The notes: generated by a model not told the origin, from the sequence alone. 64,000 nucleotides of DNA from Metaphire vulgaris (GCA_018105865.1 CM030847.1:14347589-14411588), one strand, 5' to 3'. Shown: positions 33,119 through 45,200, counted from the stretch's first letter. Made by a program: numbers and translations.

Positions 33119-35514
33119 TCAACTTAAGCTATAAATTAATGCGATCATATGCTGCTTGCTTCTATTTATACTCATTAACTGCCGGCTAATCATCTGTCCC
33201 CTGATGTACTGTTCACGTCGTTCATGACTGTAGACATGGGCAGCAGCTTCACTTGTCATTTTTACATATCTCTCCGCATACTGAGGTAGCTGTGGACCAA
33301 GGCATACTTTAGGAGAGTTCAGCATTTTCCCGAGAGGTGACAGAGGTCCTGACCACTTGTTGTTGCTCAGATTCTTGCCATCCAGAGCAGTTATACGGCA
33401 CTCGAGTGGCAGTTCTCCAGTGTGAAGGTCACATACAATCCATACCAATTTCCTTTGCAGCTTCTTTTCAAGATATTGCATCACACCTCCTTTACACAAA
33501 TTGCATGAATCACCACCTATAGCTTTAGGTGTTTTATCAGAACCATTTTCTTCACCCACTCCATCATACTATCAGCAATTACTTCAGCATGTGATTTCTT
33601 CTTAGTCGCTTTGTTAGTAACAAAATGCCACAGGTATTTTCCTCCTAGTTCCTTGCAAGTTGTATAATGTTCTTCTTTCACCGTGCTGGAATAATATCTT
33701 TGATTCTCTTCTGCTTGAACCATAACCTTGGTCTCATTATCGCGTCCATCAAACAAAATGCAAATGATGCTGTTTAACTGTAGTTCTTCATCAAGCTGTG
33801 CATGAATTTCTTTCATAAGTTTCTCCTGAGCTCGCTTCACCTTGTTGTGATCAATCACCAAAGAAGTGTCATCTTTAATGATAATACTTCTTAATGATAA
33901 TACTGGCATCAATCCAAGCTGCAGTTGCAATTTCAGCCATCTCCCTCAGTCCTGTATGGTGCCGAAGACTTGCCAAGGCTATATTATGTCCTCAGTATTA
34001 TATTTGGCTTTCTTTATTGTAGAAGAAACTATGTTTGCATCTTCTGTACAGCACTCATCAAATTCTTCTTCAGCCTTCTCTTCCAGCTCCACTTACAGCT
34101 TGTATTGCCGCATCACTTCTTCCTCTTTGACTGCTTTTTTATCACTCGCGTTTTTCTCTCTCTTCAGCTTCTTCTATTTTCTTTAGTCTTCTTTTCTGCC
34201 TGTCCTGTCTTTTACATTCCTGAAAATCCACAGATCCCATATTATGAGGCCTGACACTGCCAAAATTCTCTTTCTGACCTTTGATGAATGCTTGTTCAAG
34301 GGCTGGAATTTTGTTCTCTGCTCTGCAGTCACAGGCTATGTGTACACCACTTATACAAGCAGAATTGCATTGTGTTTTGAGCACAGTTTCTGATGATACA
34401 CTTGCAAGTAAATATATTTACTAACTTGTCAAGCTTCTCCATAAACCTGTCTTCATCCTGCTGCTTTGCTCGACCCTGGGACACCTTTTTCGCTTCCTCC
34501 CATAATGCCTTTAACTTTGCTTTGATTCTTGCATTGCTGTTTATCACTGGTCCAATAAATGTGGGGTATGCTCTTGACCACTGAGCAAGTACACTTTCCA
34601 TCATATCTGAAACCAGTTTGGCATTGGTATGAATTGTCTAATCTTCTTCAATTGTTTCTCTGAGGTACAACCAGTGGCAGCTGCATTAACCATGTCACAT
34701 GCATGCAACAACATACGGGTGCCAGCTTCCTCTTGTGAACTTGGATCAAGCTGAGATGTGTCATAGCATTTTAATGAGCACTTGACATTGGTTTCATTGG
34801 ACCCTATCAGCAGCTTGCCATTACTCGCCTAAGGTTGTACAATTTAGCCAGACAATGTAAATGGTATTTGGCTTCAACTGCTATCATGTCACCTACAGCC
34901 AGTTTTGCAAGGAGCCTATTATCTGAAAGCACTAAAGCACACTCTTCAACTTTTTCACCCATGGCTAATGTTGTTACATCATGCAGGTTATGCGAACCTG
35001 CAGGTAAATCACAGAAGAAACAAGTAGGGATTTTAGCACGCAAGGTATTTTCACTATCACACTCGGAACGAGTGCAAACTTTCTTTCTATCAATCAACAC
35101 TTCGTCGTGGTCAATTTCTGTGCCATTTGAGGACCCTTCAGAACAGAGTGCCTCAGAGGCAAGCCGTTTCTTAGCATTAGCAGTTTTGCGAACCAATTCA
35201 CGTTCACTGAACGCAGCCCTGCATGATTTATGCCATTTAGCACTCTTTGTTTTTAAAGCTGCAGTTAATTCACACCCGTTATCAATACTGGATAAAACCA
35301 GATGTCTTGGCAATTCGCCCAGTTTGTGAAATTCTGGCAATATATTTGCTAGCGACTCATATCCAATATCATTACCCTTGCGTAACGAATTTGATGGATC
35401 CACAAGACACTCCCGGGTCTGTTGCTGGCACAGTACACATACATTGCAGTCAACCGGTGGCAACAACTCGTCCGAGCTAACGCTACGATCTATTATAACG
35501 CACCGCTTATGCAT
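33119..35514 (-). pseudogene. Composite transposase-like gene of unknown superfamily
   Basis: From 35514 down the minus strand encodes: VDCNVCVLCQQQTRECL with downstream KWHKSCRAAF; CFFCDLPAGSHNLHDVTTL and AVEAKYHLHCLAKLYN (to 34807); SSQEEAGTRMLLHACDMV (about 34720); PTFIGPVINSNARIKAKLKA, with KLDKLVNIFTCKC (34604-34400); HIACDCRAENKIPALEQAF (about 34310); REMAEIATAAWIDASII (about 33920); VIDHNKVKRAQEKLM, ICILFDGRDNETKV and, last, AIGGDSC and DLHTGELPLECRITALDGK (33520-33380). Zinc-binding Cys/His pairs precede two acidic motifs (FDGRD, GGDSC) that could belong to a DDE-type catalytic core. At least four frame changes and stops break it. I associate the first and second halves with different uncharacterised repeat-encoded families, from memory. 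Confidence 0.6.
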
Positions 35515-35985
35515 TAAAAACGTTTTATAATATATTATAGTGTACGTAAGTTACTATAAATGAGCTTTTAAACCATAAATATCCTCAACTGAACGAACGG
35601 AAGTTGACTCCGAAACAGTCTTGCACGCAGAAAACTTACAACTTTAGCCCAAATTGTAGCCCAAATCAGCCTAAAAAGTCGATTAACTTCATCATCATTT
35701 TTTAAAACCTTATACTTAGTTTATTCGAATGCCTCTGGGCAGAAAGTTGCTAAATTATAAGAAGTGTCAATGTTAAAAATTTCATGCTTTTATCCACAAA
35801 ATGAACAATCATACGGCTTATCAACTGAACTATATCTCTTAGCCTTACTGCTCTAATCGGTCAATCTATCATTATTATATTAGGCCTGACTACCTATGCG
35901 TGCGGCTACCTGTCAAAAGATTAAGCTCATGAATTATTAATTACTTGCTACATCTTACCTATGGCTATTTATAAATTCGTCACAC

Positions 35986-35987
<2 letters not shown>

Positions 35988-36048
<61 letters not shown>

Positions 36049-36050
36049 GA
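35988..36050. repeat. (ATT)n tail of the LINE at 36051-38395
   Basis: About 20 TTA units directly at the minus-strand 3' end of the LINE. Confidence 0.9.
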
Positions 36051-38395
36051 ACATTTCTATAGCGCAAATTATCGCAAAGCAGCAAATGCACTCATGTCAG
36101 TTGCGAACCAGATCAATCAAACAAGAATGTCTTCAGTTGTTTCTAAAAGATAACAGCGTCATGGTTGAGTCAGAGGAACGCAATGTTGCTGGCAGACTGT
36201 TCCAAACAACCGGGCCAGCAACGGCCAGGTTGCGGTCACCAAAGCCTGTCCGAGTTCGAGGCACTGCAAGTGTGCTGGTCAAGGCGGAGCGCAGATGCGA
36301 CCGACCATGCAACTTAGCCGTCGAGCAGAACATATCAGTTAGATATGACGGAGCAGAGCTGTGTTGGGCCTTGAACAGGATGGTCCCGAGTTTAAAAGTC
36401 ACGCGTTGACCGACCGGGAGCCAGTGGAGCTCCCGTAGTACTGGTGTGATATGATCGAACTTCCCTCTCTGGAACACCAAGCGTGCAGCTGCATTCTGGA
36501 CGAGTTGAAGTTTCTGTATCAGATGGTCACTGATGCCATAAAGGATGCTGTTGCAGTAGTCGAGTCTGCTGCTGATGAATGCTTGAGCCAGCATCCTAGT
36601 TGCGTCAGGTGTCAGCGAGTTCTTCACTGCCCGCAGCTGGCGAAGCTGGAAGAACGACTTCCTGCAAACTGATGCAACGTGGTTGGCCATTGTCAGTTGA
36701 CTATCAATTAACACTCCGAGGTTATTGACCACTGTAGCACATTCGATGGTGGCGTCAGGACGGCGTAAGGCATTTATTGTAATCTTTTGAATCTGTTGTC
36801 TTGTGCCCAGCCAGATAATTTGTGTCTTATCTTCATTCAGCTTTAGGCAGTTCTCCGCCATCCAGCCCCGGATTCTAGTGATACAGTCACTTAACTGGTC
36901 CATTAATGCTTGCTCTCCACTCGCATTCCCGCTGATGTAGATTTGGATGTCATCAGCGTATCCGTGCCCAGACATTCCACAGGCAGCAATGATGTTGAAC
37001 ACATCTGACACGTACAGAAGGAACAGGACAGGTCCGCATACTGAGCCCTGAGGTACTCCATAGGGGAGGTGCAAGGTTTCCGATAGAAGACCACGGTAAG
37101 CCACCTGTTGTGAGCGGTCAGTGAGAAATGATGAGAGCCAGCCGAGCGCCGCCCCCGTGATGCCAAATTTGTACTGTAGGCGCCGTAGAAGGATCTCGTG
37201 ATCCACGCAGTCGAAGGCTGCGCTGAGATCGAGGAGGCCAAGCAATGTGACCTGTTTCCGGTCTATAGCACCAAGGATGTCAGATAGCACCTTTAGCAGC
37301 GCCGTTTCGGTGCTATGGTGGCGTCTATAGGCGGACTGGAGTCTTGGCATCAGTCCCTCGCCCTCGATGAATTCTATGACGCGCCCAATGACAACCCTCT
37401 CGACGACCTTCGAAATGAAGGTCAGGTTGCTAACCGGCCTGTAGTTTTTTAGGTCATCCCGATCCAGGCCTGATTTCTTCAAAATTGGAGTAACAATAGC
37501 ATGCTTTTGCGACTGTGGTAATTGTCCTTCCTTTAGGGACACGTTTATCATTGCCGTAACATAGGGCAACAGTCCATCAATTACCTCCTTCAGAAGAAAG
37601 GTCGGGATAGGGTCAAGAGCGCACGATTTCGTAGGTGACTCTGTTATAATACGGCGCACTTCCGCCTCTGAGCATGGCCGCAGAGTAGAAAGTGTGTTCC
37701 TAGGTGCCGCTGGTAGTGGCGTCGATGGGTTGGTTTTCAGTGGGCCCACCGTGTCGGCACGAATGTTCCTAACTTTGTCTTCAAAGAAGTGGAGAAAAAT
37801 CGTCCGCCTTTTTTCCCGTCGATGCTGTGCTTTCTGACATCCTTTTATCTTTTTCCAGGATGGTAGAAATGGATCGCCAGAGCTTTTTCGGTGATGAACT
37901 GTCGGCCATGACACGGTCGGTCCAATAGGAAGATTTCCTCTGTTCAATGATGCTGTGCTTAGTCTTGCATGCAGCGATGTAGGATTCTTTATCGGCGTCG
38001 AGGTGTGTCCGTCGGTAGCGACGCTCGAGCCGGCGACATTCACGGCGAGCAGCCCGGCACTCCGAATCGAACCATGGGCATAGCGGCCTGACCTGTGAAT
38101 GCACTATGTGTTCTGGCGCAAAACGATTTGCAAGGTCACGCAGGGTGTCGTCATAGACAGAGAACAGCTGTTCGACCGTTGAGTCGTTCACAGGAAGACG
38201 TCCCAAAGGGCCGTCGCGGATGGCTTGAAGCAGTTCGCAGCGGTTCACCGACTTCCAGCTCCGAACGATTCGTGAGGTAGGCATAGTACTCGAGTGCGCG
38301 ACCGGTATCTTACAGGTTATGAGGCTGTGATCAGAAAATATTCCAGGTGGATCAACGGATAGGTTGCTGACGTGGAAGTTCCTCATTATTATTAT
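36051..38395 (-). pseudogene. CR1-like LINE (-), long RT ORF with two frameshifts
   Basis: The minus strand encodes the end of the endonuclease (FSDHSLITCKIPVA, about 38310), then PWFDSECRAARRECRRLERR and WTDRVMADSSSPKKLW. A one-base shift near 37790 moves to a 636-codon frame ending at 36133. This holds ALDPIPTFLLKEVIDG, NYRPVSNLTFISKVVER, QSAYRRHHSTETALL, LLDLSAAFDCVDHEILL, PYGVPQGSVCGPVLF, the catalytic GYADDIQIY, SSRLDYCNSILYG, LHWLPVGQRVTF and AGPVVWNSLPATLR. A second shift near 36150 precedes KQLKTFLFD. The 3' UTR has GCGCTATAGAAATG and the (AAT)n tail. This is the longest LINE frame in the window. Truncated within the endonuclease. Confidence 0.9.
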
Positions 38396-38517
38396 TGTGG
38401 CGAACCAGGCCTTCACTACTTAACTATAGCGTTCCCAGGATGCATAGGCACGGCTGGCTACAAAGGGGTAATCAATATTCATAAGGACGCGTGGAGGTCG
38501 ACCTAGCTTTTTGGCAT

Positions 38518-38622
<105 letters not shown>

Positions 38623-38733
38623 TGACTACTCATCAGTCTTTCCCTCTCTTCTCTTAATACGCCTCACACTCTATGGCTCTCGTGTACCGTGTACCTTCCT
38701 ATCTCTCGTGTACCCGTGTACCACTCTTCGTGT

Positions 38734-39639
38734 CAGTGATGTTAATTCTTGTCCTGGTCCTTGTCCTTAAGGACTCCTTAAGGACCAATTTAAAGTCCTT
38801 GTTCTCGTCCTTGGAGACTCAGTCCTCGTCCTTGTCCTCGTCCTTGGGGGCTCAGTCCTCGTCCTTATCCTCGTCCTTGCAGATCAGTCCTGGTCCTGGT
38901 CCTTGTAACTTAGTCCTTAAAAAATCCTTATAAGGACCAAATTGCTTGCATACCATTTTCAATTGTTCTCTGATAATTATGTTCCAAGGTAAGAGTAGTA
39001 TTTGGATTCATATTTACATACTTGCTTTGAGTTATTCTAAATGTGTAGTCATTGTTTCCTTTATAATACGAGTTGAGCAGCTGAACTTGCTTTTCCTGTT
39101 TGAAAGCGTATGAACCAGACGCATGCGTTTTTTAAATTTCTATTATTCCTTAGTTGTATCTTAAAATACTGGTGTAATTGTCTACAAACTTACAAAGGAA
39201 TGGAACAAATCATGATCAGCAATAGAGATTGGCAGTTGAACGAGTTTTTTCGCAAAGGGGTCTCATAATATTAGGCCTCATCGTGCGTGCATCTGTTGTT
39301 GATCAGCTGTTGGAAACACTTGTTTATTTGAAATACAACATTGCTGCTGACTAGGTTATGTTTTACAGCATTCTTTTTTTGCTTTTATGATTTTGTGATT
39401 AGACTTGAAATTGTTTTTGCTTTTTTCCTTTCTGACTTTTTTGTCTAAAACAGAGATCGGTCCTTGTCCTTGATCATTGTCCTTGTAGGTCAGTCATTGT
39501 GGTCCTTGTGCTTGAGGGGTAAGTCCTGGTCTTTGTGCTCGTCCTTGGAGGGTCGGTCCTCGTCCTTATCCTCGTCCTTGGGGGTCAGTCCTAGTCCTTA
39601 TCCTCGTCCTTGGAGGGTCAGTCCTTGTTAACATCACTG
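38734..39639. mobile_element. hAT element with GTCCTT/AAGGAC arrays
   Basis: Ends CAGTGATGTTAA and TTAACATCACTG are exact inverted repeats. Duplication CTTCGTGT / ATTCTTGT matches at six of eight sites. Bases 38755-38940 and 39460-39625 are packed with GTCCTT, GTCCTCGTCCTT and AAGGAC words. The 900-bp body has no transposase. Confidence 0.85.
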
Positions 39640-40028
39640 ATTCTTGTACCATGCACCATGTACCATGTACCTTTCTAACCCAGAACCTCTCCTTCACCGC
39701 AATCGGTCCTAACTACTGTTCGGATAGCTATTTATACGGTTTTGGACAGGCTTGAGTGGGGTGTGCTAACCTCGCCAGCCAATCATAGCCGTCCTTCTCC
39801 TGGCTCTTGGCTCTATCCATCTAACCCTCGCCTTCCAACCTTTGTATACTATTAGGCCACCGACCTACCACGTATTATTATTATGGGACCTCCGGCTATT
39901 GTATTATTAATGGTTCTATCTATTGCGACTACTTAATGGCTAACAGCGCTACCTGGGGACTACCTAATGAACTAACTTTGTATATGCTATTAATGGATCT
40001 TAGACTTTTGCTATTAACGATTTCGCTA

Positions 40029-40030
<2 letters not shown>

Positions 40031-40107
<77 letters not shown>

Positions 40108-40260
40108 CCCAGACGACTCCTATAGCGTCGAAACAAAGCTAAGGTCAAAGTTAAAGGCGCTTTGACATCGTTGACATGTCGATGACGAACGTAGGATGAC
40201 GATCTTAAAGTCCGTTTTGATGGAATGAAGGAATTCTTCTATGTTAGGGCAATTTTATAA
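40031..40260 (-). mobile_element. LINE 3' end with (AAT)n tail
   Basis: A (TTA)n run to 40107 is the tail. Next comes CCTATAGCGTCGAAACAAAG and GGCGCTTTGACATCG TTGACATGTCG-type sequence, matching the 3' UTRs at 7980-8040 and (inverted) 62120-62160. The LTR-like element is inserted in this tail. Confidence 0.7.
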
Positions 40261-40499
40261 TGGGTTATATAAAGGTGGAAATAATGAATAAGTTAAAAGG
40301 TAAAAGGGTGTCACGTGTCATTTTCAGTTCTCTTCTGTTTAGTGCTTGTGCTAATCACTGGAGGTTAGTCGATTTCTTTTAAGATGGAGGTTTCGAAATG
40401 TTGATGAACTTTAGTCAGGACATTAATTTAGTAAGCAGATAGGTCTTACATTTGGCGGAAGCGCGCGTCGAATTTAAGTGTCTTGGAACTGGATATGTA

Positions 40500-40577
40500 C
40501 AGGGTGGCGCCAAAAAACCGGACTAGTCACATTTATAGGTTTGCATTTAATATAGTCCGGTTTTTTGCGCCACCCTA
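40500..40577. mobile_element. 78-bp hairpin MITE
   Basis: CAGGGTGGCGCCAAAAAACC and the inverted GGTTTTTTGCGCCACCCTA form arms of about 25 bp (ending GGACTA / TAGTCC) around a 26-bp loop. TA flanks both sides. Its start CAGGGTG matches the mariner-like element at 22237. It is the shortest element here and could be transcribed as a foldback RNA. Confidence 0.85.
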
Positions 40578-40689
40578 TATATGAAGGACAACGGTGGCCT
40601 TCATCAATAGAGCCATGTGCTACAGTGAAGCGAATGGTGAAAGCAGCAGTCCACAGTCTGAGTTTATTTGTTGCATTGAGCGAACAGTA

Positions 40690-41340
40690 TTAAACCATTT
40701 GTGCCTTGCGTCCCAAAACCTGGGACAGTGACATATTTCCTTTAATTTTACATATAGGCTTACATGCAAAATCATGCTAATAATTAATTGTATCTATGGT
40801 CCCTGTATACATCCAGTTTTGAAAGTGAATGTGAAACCTGCTGTATGTCAGTTTTAGTTCATTAATTTCTAGTTTTTGTCAAAGTTTTGGATGTGAGAAA
40901 ATCTTAAAGAATTGAAAGGTGAGTGACACTGAGTGTACTCTGTTAATTGCAGCATAGGTCTAAATTTTGTGATGAACATTGTTCATTAGAGTATCAGTTA
41001 TCACCATGATCAATAGGATAACTTGAGTTTAAAATTTTCCATAGTTTTCAAAACAATGAAACTGCGTCCCATTTTTTAGCACGAATGGGTCTTTGAATTT
41101 TTTCTTAGAGTTCATTAATGAAATATTTTTGTCTGAATTTTGTAGTTTTGTGTTATATAAATTATTTTTAAGGAAAACTGATATAAATAATGTTAATACA
41201 AGCCATTTTATTCAGCTGTCACTTTTGATGTACAGTTGACCCTGAAAAGTACACAAATCTGTGAAGCGTAACACTGGCTGGTCCATTGTTACATTACATT
41301 ACATTGTAATATGTGAACTTGCCCTTGTGAAAAACATTAT
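40690..41340. other. Possible left end of piggyBac-like element
   Basis: TTAA at 40690-40693 is followed by ACCATTTGTGCCTTGCGTCC and CAAAACCTGGGAC. GTGCCTTGCGTCCCA recurs at 45319-45333 and GCGTCCCA at 41051. TTAA is the piggyBac target. The rest is AT-rich and non-coding. Confidence 0.45.
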
Positions 41341-42776
41341 AAGTATTGTGGCGATTTTTTATTTTTAAAGCCGTATACTTCCACTGGTTGGCGAAATCAG
41401 TCGTTAGGGGGCGCCACGTGTGATCTTCGCTTGACATTTTGTTTTTCCCTCATTATAACTTCCCCTTTTGGAAACTCTGAACTTTAAGCGCACTACCAGT
41501 ATTTGCTCGCATGGAAACGAAACGGAAAATCATTCTGCCCTCTGAGCAACACTAACATTGCCGAATCGCCGAGGGTCAGAACATGTCGTAGACACACTTC
41601 GCGTTAACCAACTCGGACTATGGCCGTTCCCTTGCATGGACAGTTATCTGATCGTTCGGTAGGCGTCGCCTTTGACTGATTTACATGGAATGAACGATCC
41701 TAAAGATTATTGTTCTTCTGGATTCGAACCCTCGCACTACAGAGGACTATTTGACTACTATAATATGATAAAAGGTCACCAGCATCTATGCATATAATGC
41801 TCACTAGGTGGCACTACGCGTTACGAAACAGCAATGAATTGGAGGTTCGCAAATTACACTCCTTTTCTTAGCAAGCTCCGGAGTTCTTATCTCCTGCCAC
41901 TTCCAATGTTAAAGATCTCGATCGTGCCAGGCTTTCGCCTTGCATCCGGAGCGATCGAACGCTGGTGAGCCTTGCAAACTCTCCAGCCCCAGGCTAAGGC
42001 TTGAGGCATACAATACACAGCTACGGCTCTTGTGGCTCCCTTGAGGGTCACTACTGACTTCGGTCAATACACAGCTACGGCTCTCGTGGCCCTGTAGAGG
42101 TCACTATCCAGCATCCCAGGTCAAAGCCTGAGGCATACAATACACAGCTACGGCTCTTGTGGCTCCTTTGAGGGTCACCACTGACTTCAGTCAATCTTAA
42201 TGACGGGTAGTCACCGTAAAACTTTTGTTTTGCGTTAGGTCACGTTTTTGAAGGTCAAGAAACCTTCCGCGACCTTCTTACAGTTATATCGTATTGCTCT
42301 TATAACTCTCGTGCAATGTGACTAACTGTTCTGATGACTTTCACATGGTTTATTGCTTAATTAATTGCTTATCTGTTGAATGCATAACTGTTATGCTAGA
42401 GGTCATTGCATATCTTTTGTAGGTCAAGGACGCTCTCGACCTTGGTTCAGAACCTTCTTTAAGCTGTTGGGTGTTGCGACCTCTGGACGCTCGTTTTCTA
42501 GTTAGTGTCTGTCTTCTCATTCAGGCCTCTAGCGTAAGTTCAATTAAGATAAGTCATTAGAAGGTCATCGTATAGACCCGACCCTGGTTATCGTTCGTCG
42601 TCATTCGATGTTAATTTCGCCTTTGGAGTTAATTACTTGAAGGTCACGCTCATAACCTTGACCTCTGCTAAATCGTTTCGCTGTGGATGTTATACTGACT
42701 TTCGATGCCTAGATTACTTACCACTCGTAGTTAAGTTCTTCGTCGTCATTCGATGTTGGTGTCATTAAAGAAATAG
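41341..42776. repeat. Region with short tandem units and AGGTCA motifs
   Basis: A 60-70 bp unit (GAGGCATACAATACACAGCT, then GGCTCTTGTGGCTCC and GAGGGTCACTACTGACTTC) occurs at about 42003-42065 and 42130-42195, with a shorter middle copy at 42066-42110. From 41770 to 42640 the word AGGTCA appears many times. No coding sequence is seen. Confidence 0.6.
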
Positions 42777-43770
42777 TGTAGCGACACACAGGGGTCGAGC
42801 TGACCTCCGCCTCTGCTCTTACAAATATGTCTCAACACGCCACCACCACGTGAATCGTACTATGTGGCAATACTCGCTACATGCACTCGTCTGGACTTCC
42901 TTATACCCAGAATGCCTCAAGTCCTTTTCCCACGAATGCTAGCTAAAGGCACGTATGTGGTTCCTTAGCTTTTTGGCTAAGTCTTTCTAACACTTGCTAA
43001 TGTACTCCGTACTAAATGTACTCACTAATGTACTCTAATTCTACACTTATGTCAACCTACGCATAAACCAGACTCCACTACTCAAATGTACTTCTCTACT
43101 CTACGTCCTCCGTACTACGTATTTACCAGTACATTTCAAACCTGTCTGAAAGACAGTCTCTCAGTACCTTTAATGTACTTCTTTTAATTCAGTACAATAC
43201 TCCCAAATCTCATGTGCTCATGTATTCGTGTACTCTATCAAATGTACTCGTGTACTCTAGCATTCACCGCTCAATCGTCACAATCCAGCCTATTCGCTCG
43301 GTCTTGCTCTTGACGGCTCTTATCCTTTCAAGGCACCGTTAGACTCTGACGGTCTCCTACCTGGTCTTTCAGTACATTTCTTAGTACATCTTATGCACCC
43401 TCTGACTCTGTCTGTCTGCTCATAGGCGACTCCGTCTGTCTGGCTCATCGGCCACGCTTAATGTCTAAGCCTATACTTATGATATCGGCTATTTGCTTTT
43501 CGGTGGTGTGCTAAGACTACAACCATCCATCGCCTATAATTTTTCCATACCTAATGCCTCCTATTAGAAATTCTATGCATAACCACTTTAGGGCTTTTAC
43601 TTATTTACTGTACCTTTATTATTTCTTAAAGGTCCTCAATATATTTATTATTAAATTATTCTTTGTTTACTGCCTTAAATTAACGTCAACGCCCCCTAGC
43701 GATTACCTTATAAACTTTCCTTCTACATTATATTATTGCACTTAGACTTATCTATAACAATTCCGCTACA
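42777..43770 (-). mobile_element. LTR-like element (-) with 4-bp TSD
   Basis: Ends TGTAGCGACAC and AATTCCGCTACA are inverted, and ATAG is duplicated at 42773-42776 and 43771-43774. Inside, CCTTAGCTTTTTGGCTAAG (near 42971) and GGTGTGCTAA (near 43504) match the sister copies. Its tandem core (42990-43390) is made of ATGTACTC-type units. 994 bp, no ORF. Confidence 0.75.
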
Positions 43771-43774
43771 ATAG

Positions 43775-44400
43775 AATGCTTCAAGGTCAAGAGCAGATTC
43801 CTGACCCCCCATTGGCCTAGTCATTCACCACGGGCTTCGTGACAATACGGTCACCGTACACCACGATTTTGGCCTTCGCCTGGTCCAACGACCTCGAAGT
43901 TTCTCCCGAGAATCTATTCTAGTGTTAGTCATTTTGACCTTCAAATACCCTCCTCAAATATCGAGCGCTATAATGCTTTGTTATGCGAATGTTGACTGCT
44001 ATAGAGTTAAGTCGTTCTTCGTTTTGTCGATTACCTTGTCTGACATTGCCTTCGTGGCCTCTGTGATCACTCATGGTAATTTGGTATTTGTCCTACGCCG
44101 AGGTTACTTGCATAATTAATCGTTGAAAGGTCATGCTCTTGATTAAGTTCGTTTAGTGAATGATCTTCTTATTGTTCTGCCTTATAATAAAGTTAAGTTC
44201 TTACATTTAAAAGTCGTTATCTCATTCACAAGCACGGGCTGTCTCAGACCGGGAAGGGGACCCAAGTTTATTAACGATTTCCCTCCTTGTCCTTCACCTA
44301 AAAAAGGGGTCAAGCGGGATTTTCGCAACAGTATACAGTACGTAATCATGGAAAGATGTATCAAAGCTAATTACTTAAATGGGTTACACTGTGTTCGGAT
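43775..44400. other. Non-coding spacer
   Basis: No gene recognised. AAGGTCA occurs at about 43784 and 44128, as in the region left of the LTR-like element. Confidence 0.35.
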
Positions 44401-45200
44401 TTTGTAGGATATCACAAAAGCATAGGTATAAAATACATGAAGTATTGTCGACGTTGGATGAAGACAGTGGTGATGACGAATCTGGTAGGAACTGCAGCAT
44501 TTCTGGGAAGAAACTTCCTGCTGAAGCTACTGCAACCATAAGAATGGTGGACGGCAGCAATGCGGGAATCAAAGCAGTCAAACAGATGTTGTCGATGATG
44601 TTGATGCAGAAAATCAATACATCGTTACTCGTCACAAGAAACAAAAAAGACAAACAAAGAAGGCGCCACCGCCAGTTCAAAAATGGGTAAAAGAGGACCT
44701 TCCAATTTTAGGCAAACATGAAGCAGAAGTTTTCCCGAATCAATATAAAAACTTGGTTGTTAGACCTGCAACACTATTTGAACTTTTTTTGGCAATGATG
44801 TAATTGACATGATCGTTGCACAATGAACTTTATATGCTACGACTCAAAAGGCAACATTGCAGATCACCTGGATTATTTGCATACAATCTGCTGCATACAC
44901 CTGGATGCCACTTGATCCACTGGAATTTCGTCGAGCACTTTGCAAGACCTACTACGCAAGGTATACAGTGGAGCGACAAACTGTGTCGACCAAGTGGACA
45001 ACAAAAATAACATCTGCATAGAGCTCATAACGAAGTGCGCTTCGATGAGACCAATCACACGACTGCTTCTGGCGAAACCCAGAGGCGTTGTGCCTGGGCA
45101 GCAAGAAGACCATGCATGTTTGCAAGAAATGCAACGTGGGTCTTCACTTTCGCTGCTTCAGGGGTTTTCACTTTAAAAATTGAAATAATTTGTTTTTGCA
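44401..45200 (+). pseudogene. piggyBac-like transposase, internally deleted
   Basis: A broken plus-strand reading gives VTRHKKQKRQTKKAPPPVQK and then EAEVFPNQYKNLVVRPATLF with ELFFGNDVIDMIV, the start of the DDE region of piggyBac transposases (about 44620-44810). It then jumps to a cysteine-rich C-terminus (KTMHVCKKCNVGLHFRCFRG, about 45090-45165). That zinc-binding domain normally follows some 300 residues of catalytic core, which is mostly missing. Several frameshifts and stops are present. Inactive remnant. Confidence 0.7.

Larger units (their letters stand above)
32217..35832 (-). mobile_element. 3.6-kb TIR transposon with composite ORF
   Basis: Left TAGTTCAGTGGCTAA and right (complement) TAGTTCAGTTGATAA start imperfect inverted repeats that share GTTCAYTT and TGGATAAAAGCATG further in, about 60 bp per arm. 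TAT flanks both sides (32214-32216 and 35833-35835). Removal restores the host LTR-like element. It carries a minus-strand broken gene (33119-35514), a (CA)n(TA)n run at 32996-33050 and a hAT MITE at 32482-32782. Superfamily unknown. Confidence 0.75.
31448..35987 (-). mobile_element. LTR-like element (-) with nested transposon
   Basis: Plus-strand ends are TGTGGCGAACCGGG and ATTCGTCACACCA. TTAT flanks both sides, but it is part of the (ATT)n target. Without the 3616-bp transposon and its 3-bp duplication it is about 921 bp. Read on the minus strand it has a TATAAATAGCC promoter-like box (near 32135-32120), then a minisatellite, then the hairpin CTTAGCCAAAAAGCTAAG (near 31575-31558) and CCCGGTTCGCCACA at the end. 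The same frame is shared by 38396-40030, 42777-43770 and 50692-51345. Most likely a solo LTR of a gypsy-type element. Confidence 0.75.

Noticed and set aside
44156..44407. Possible small gene left of the piggyBac remnant
   Set aside because: Neither strand gives a conserved pattern; the open frame is no longer than expected by chance.
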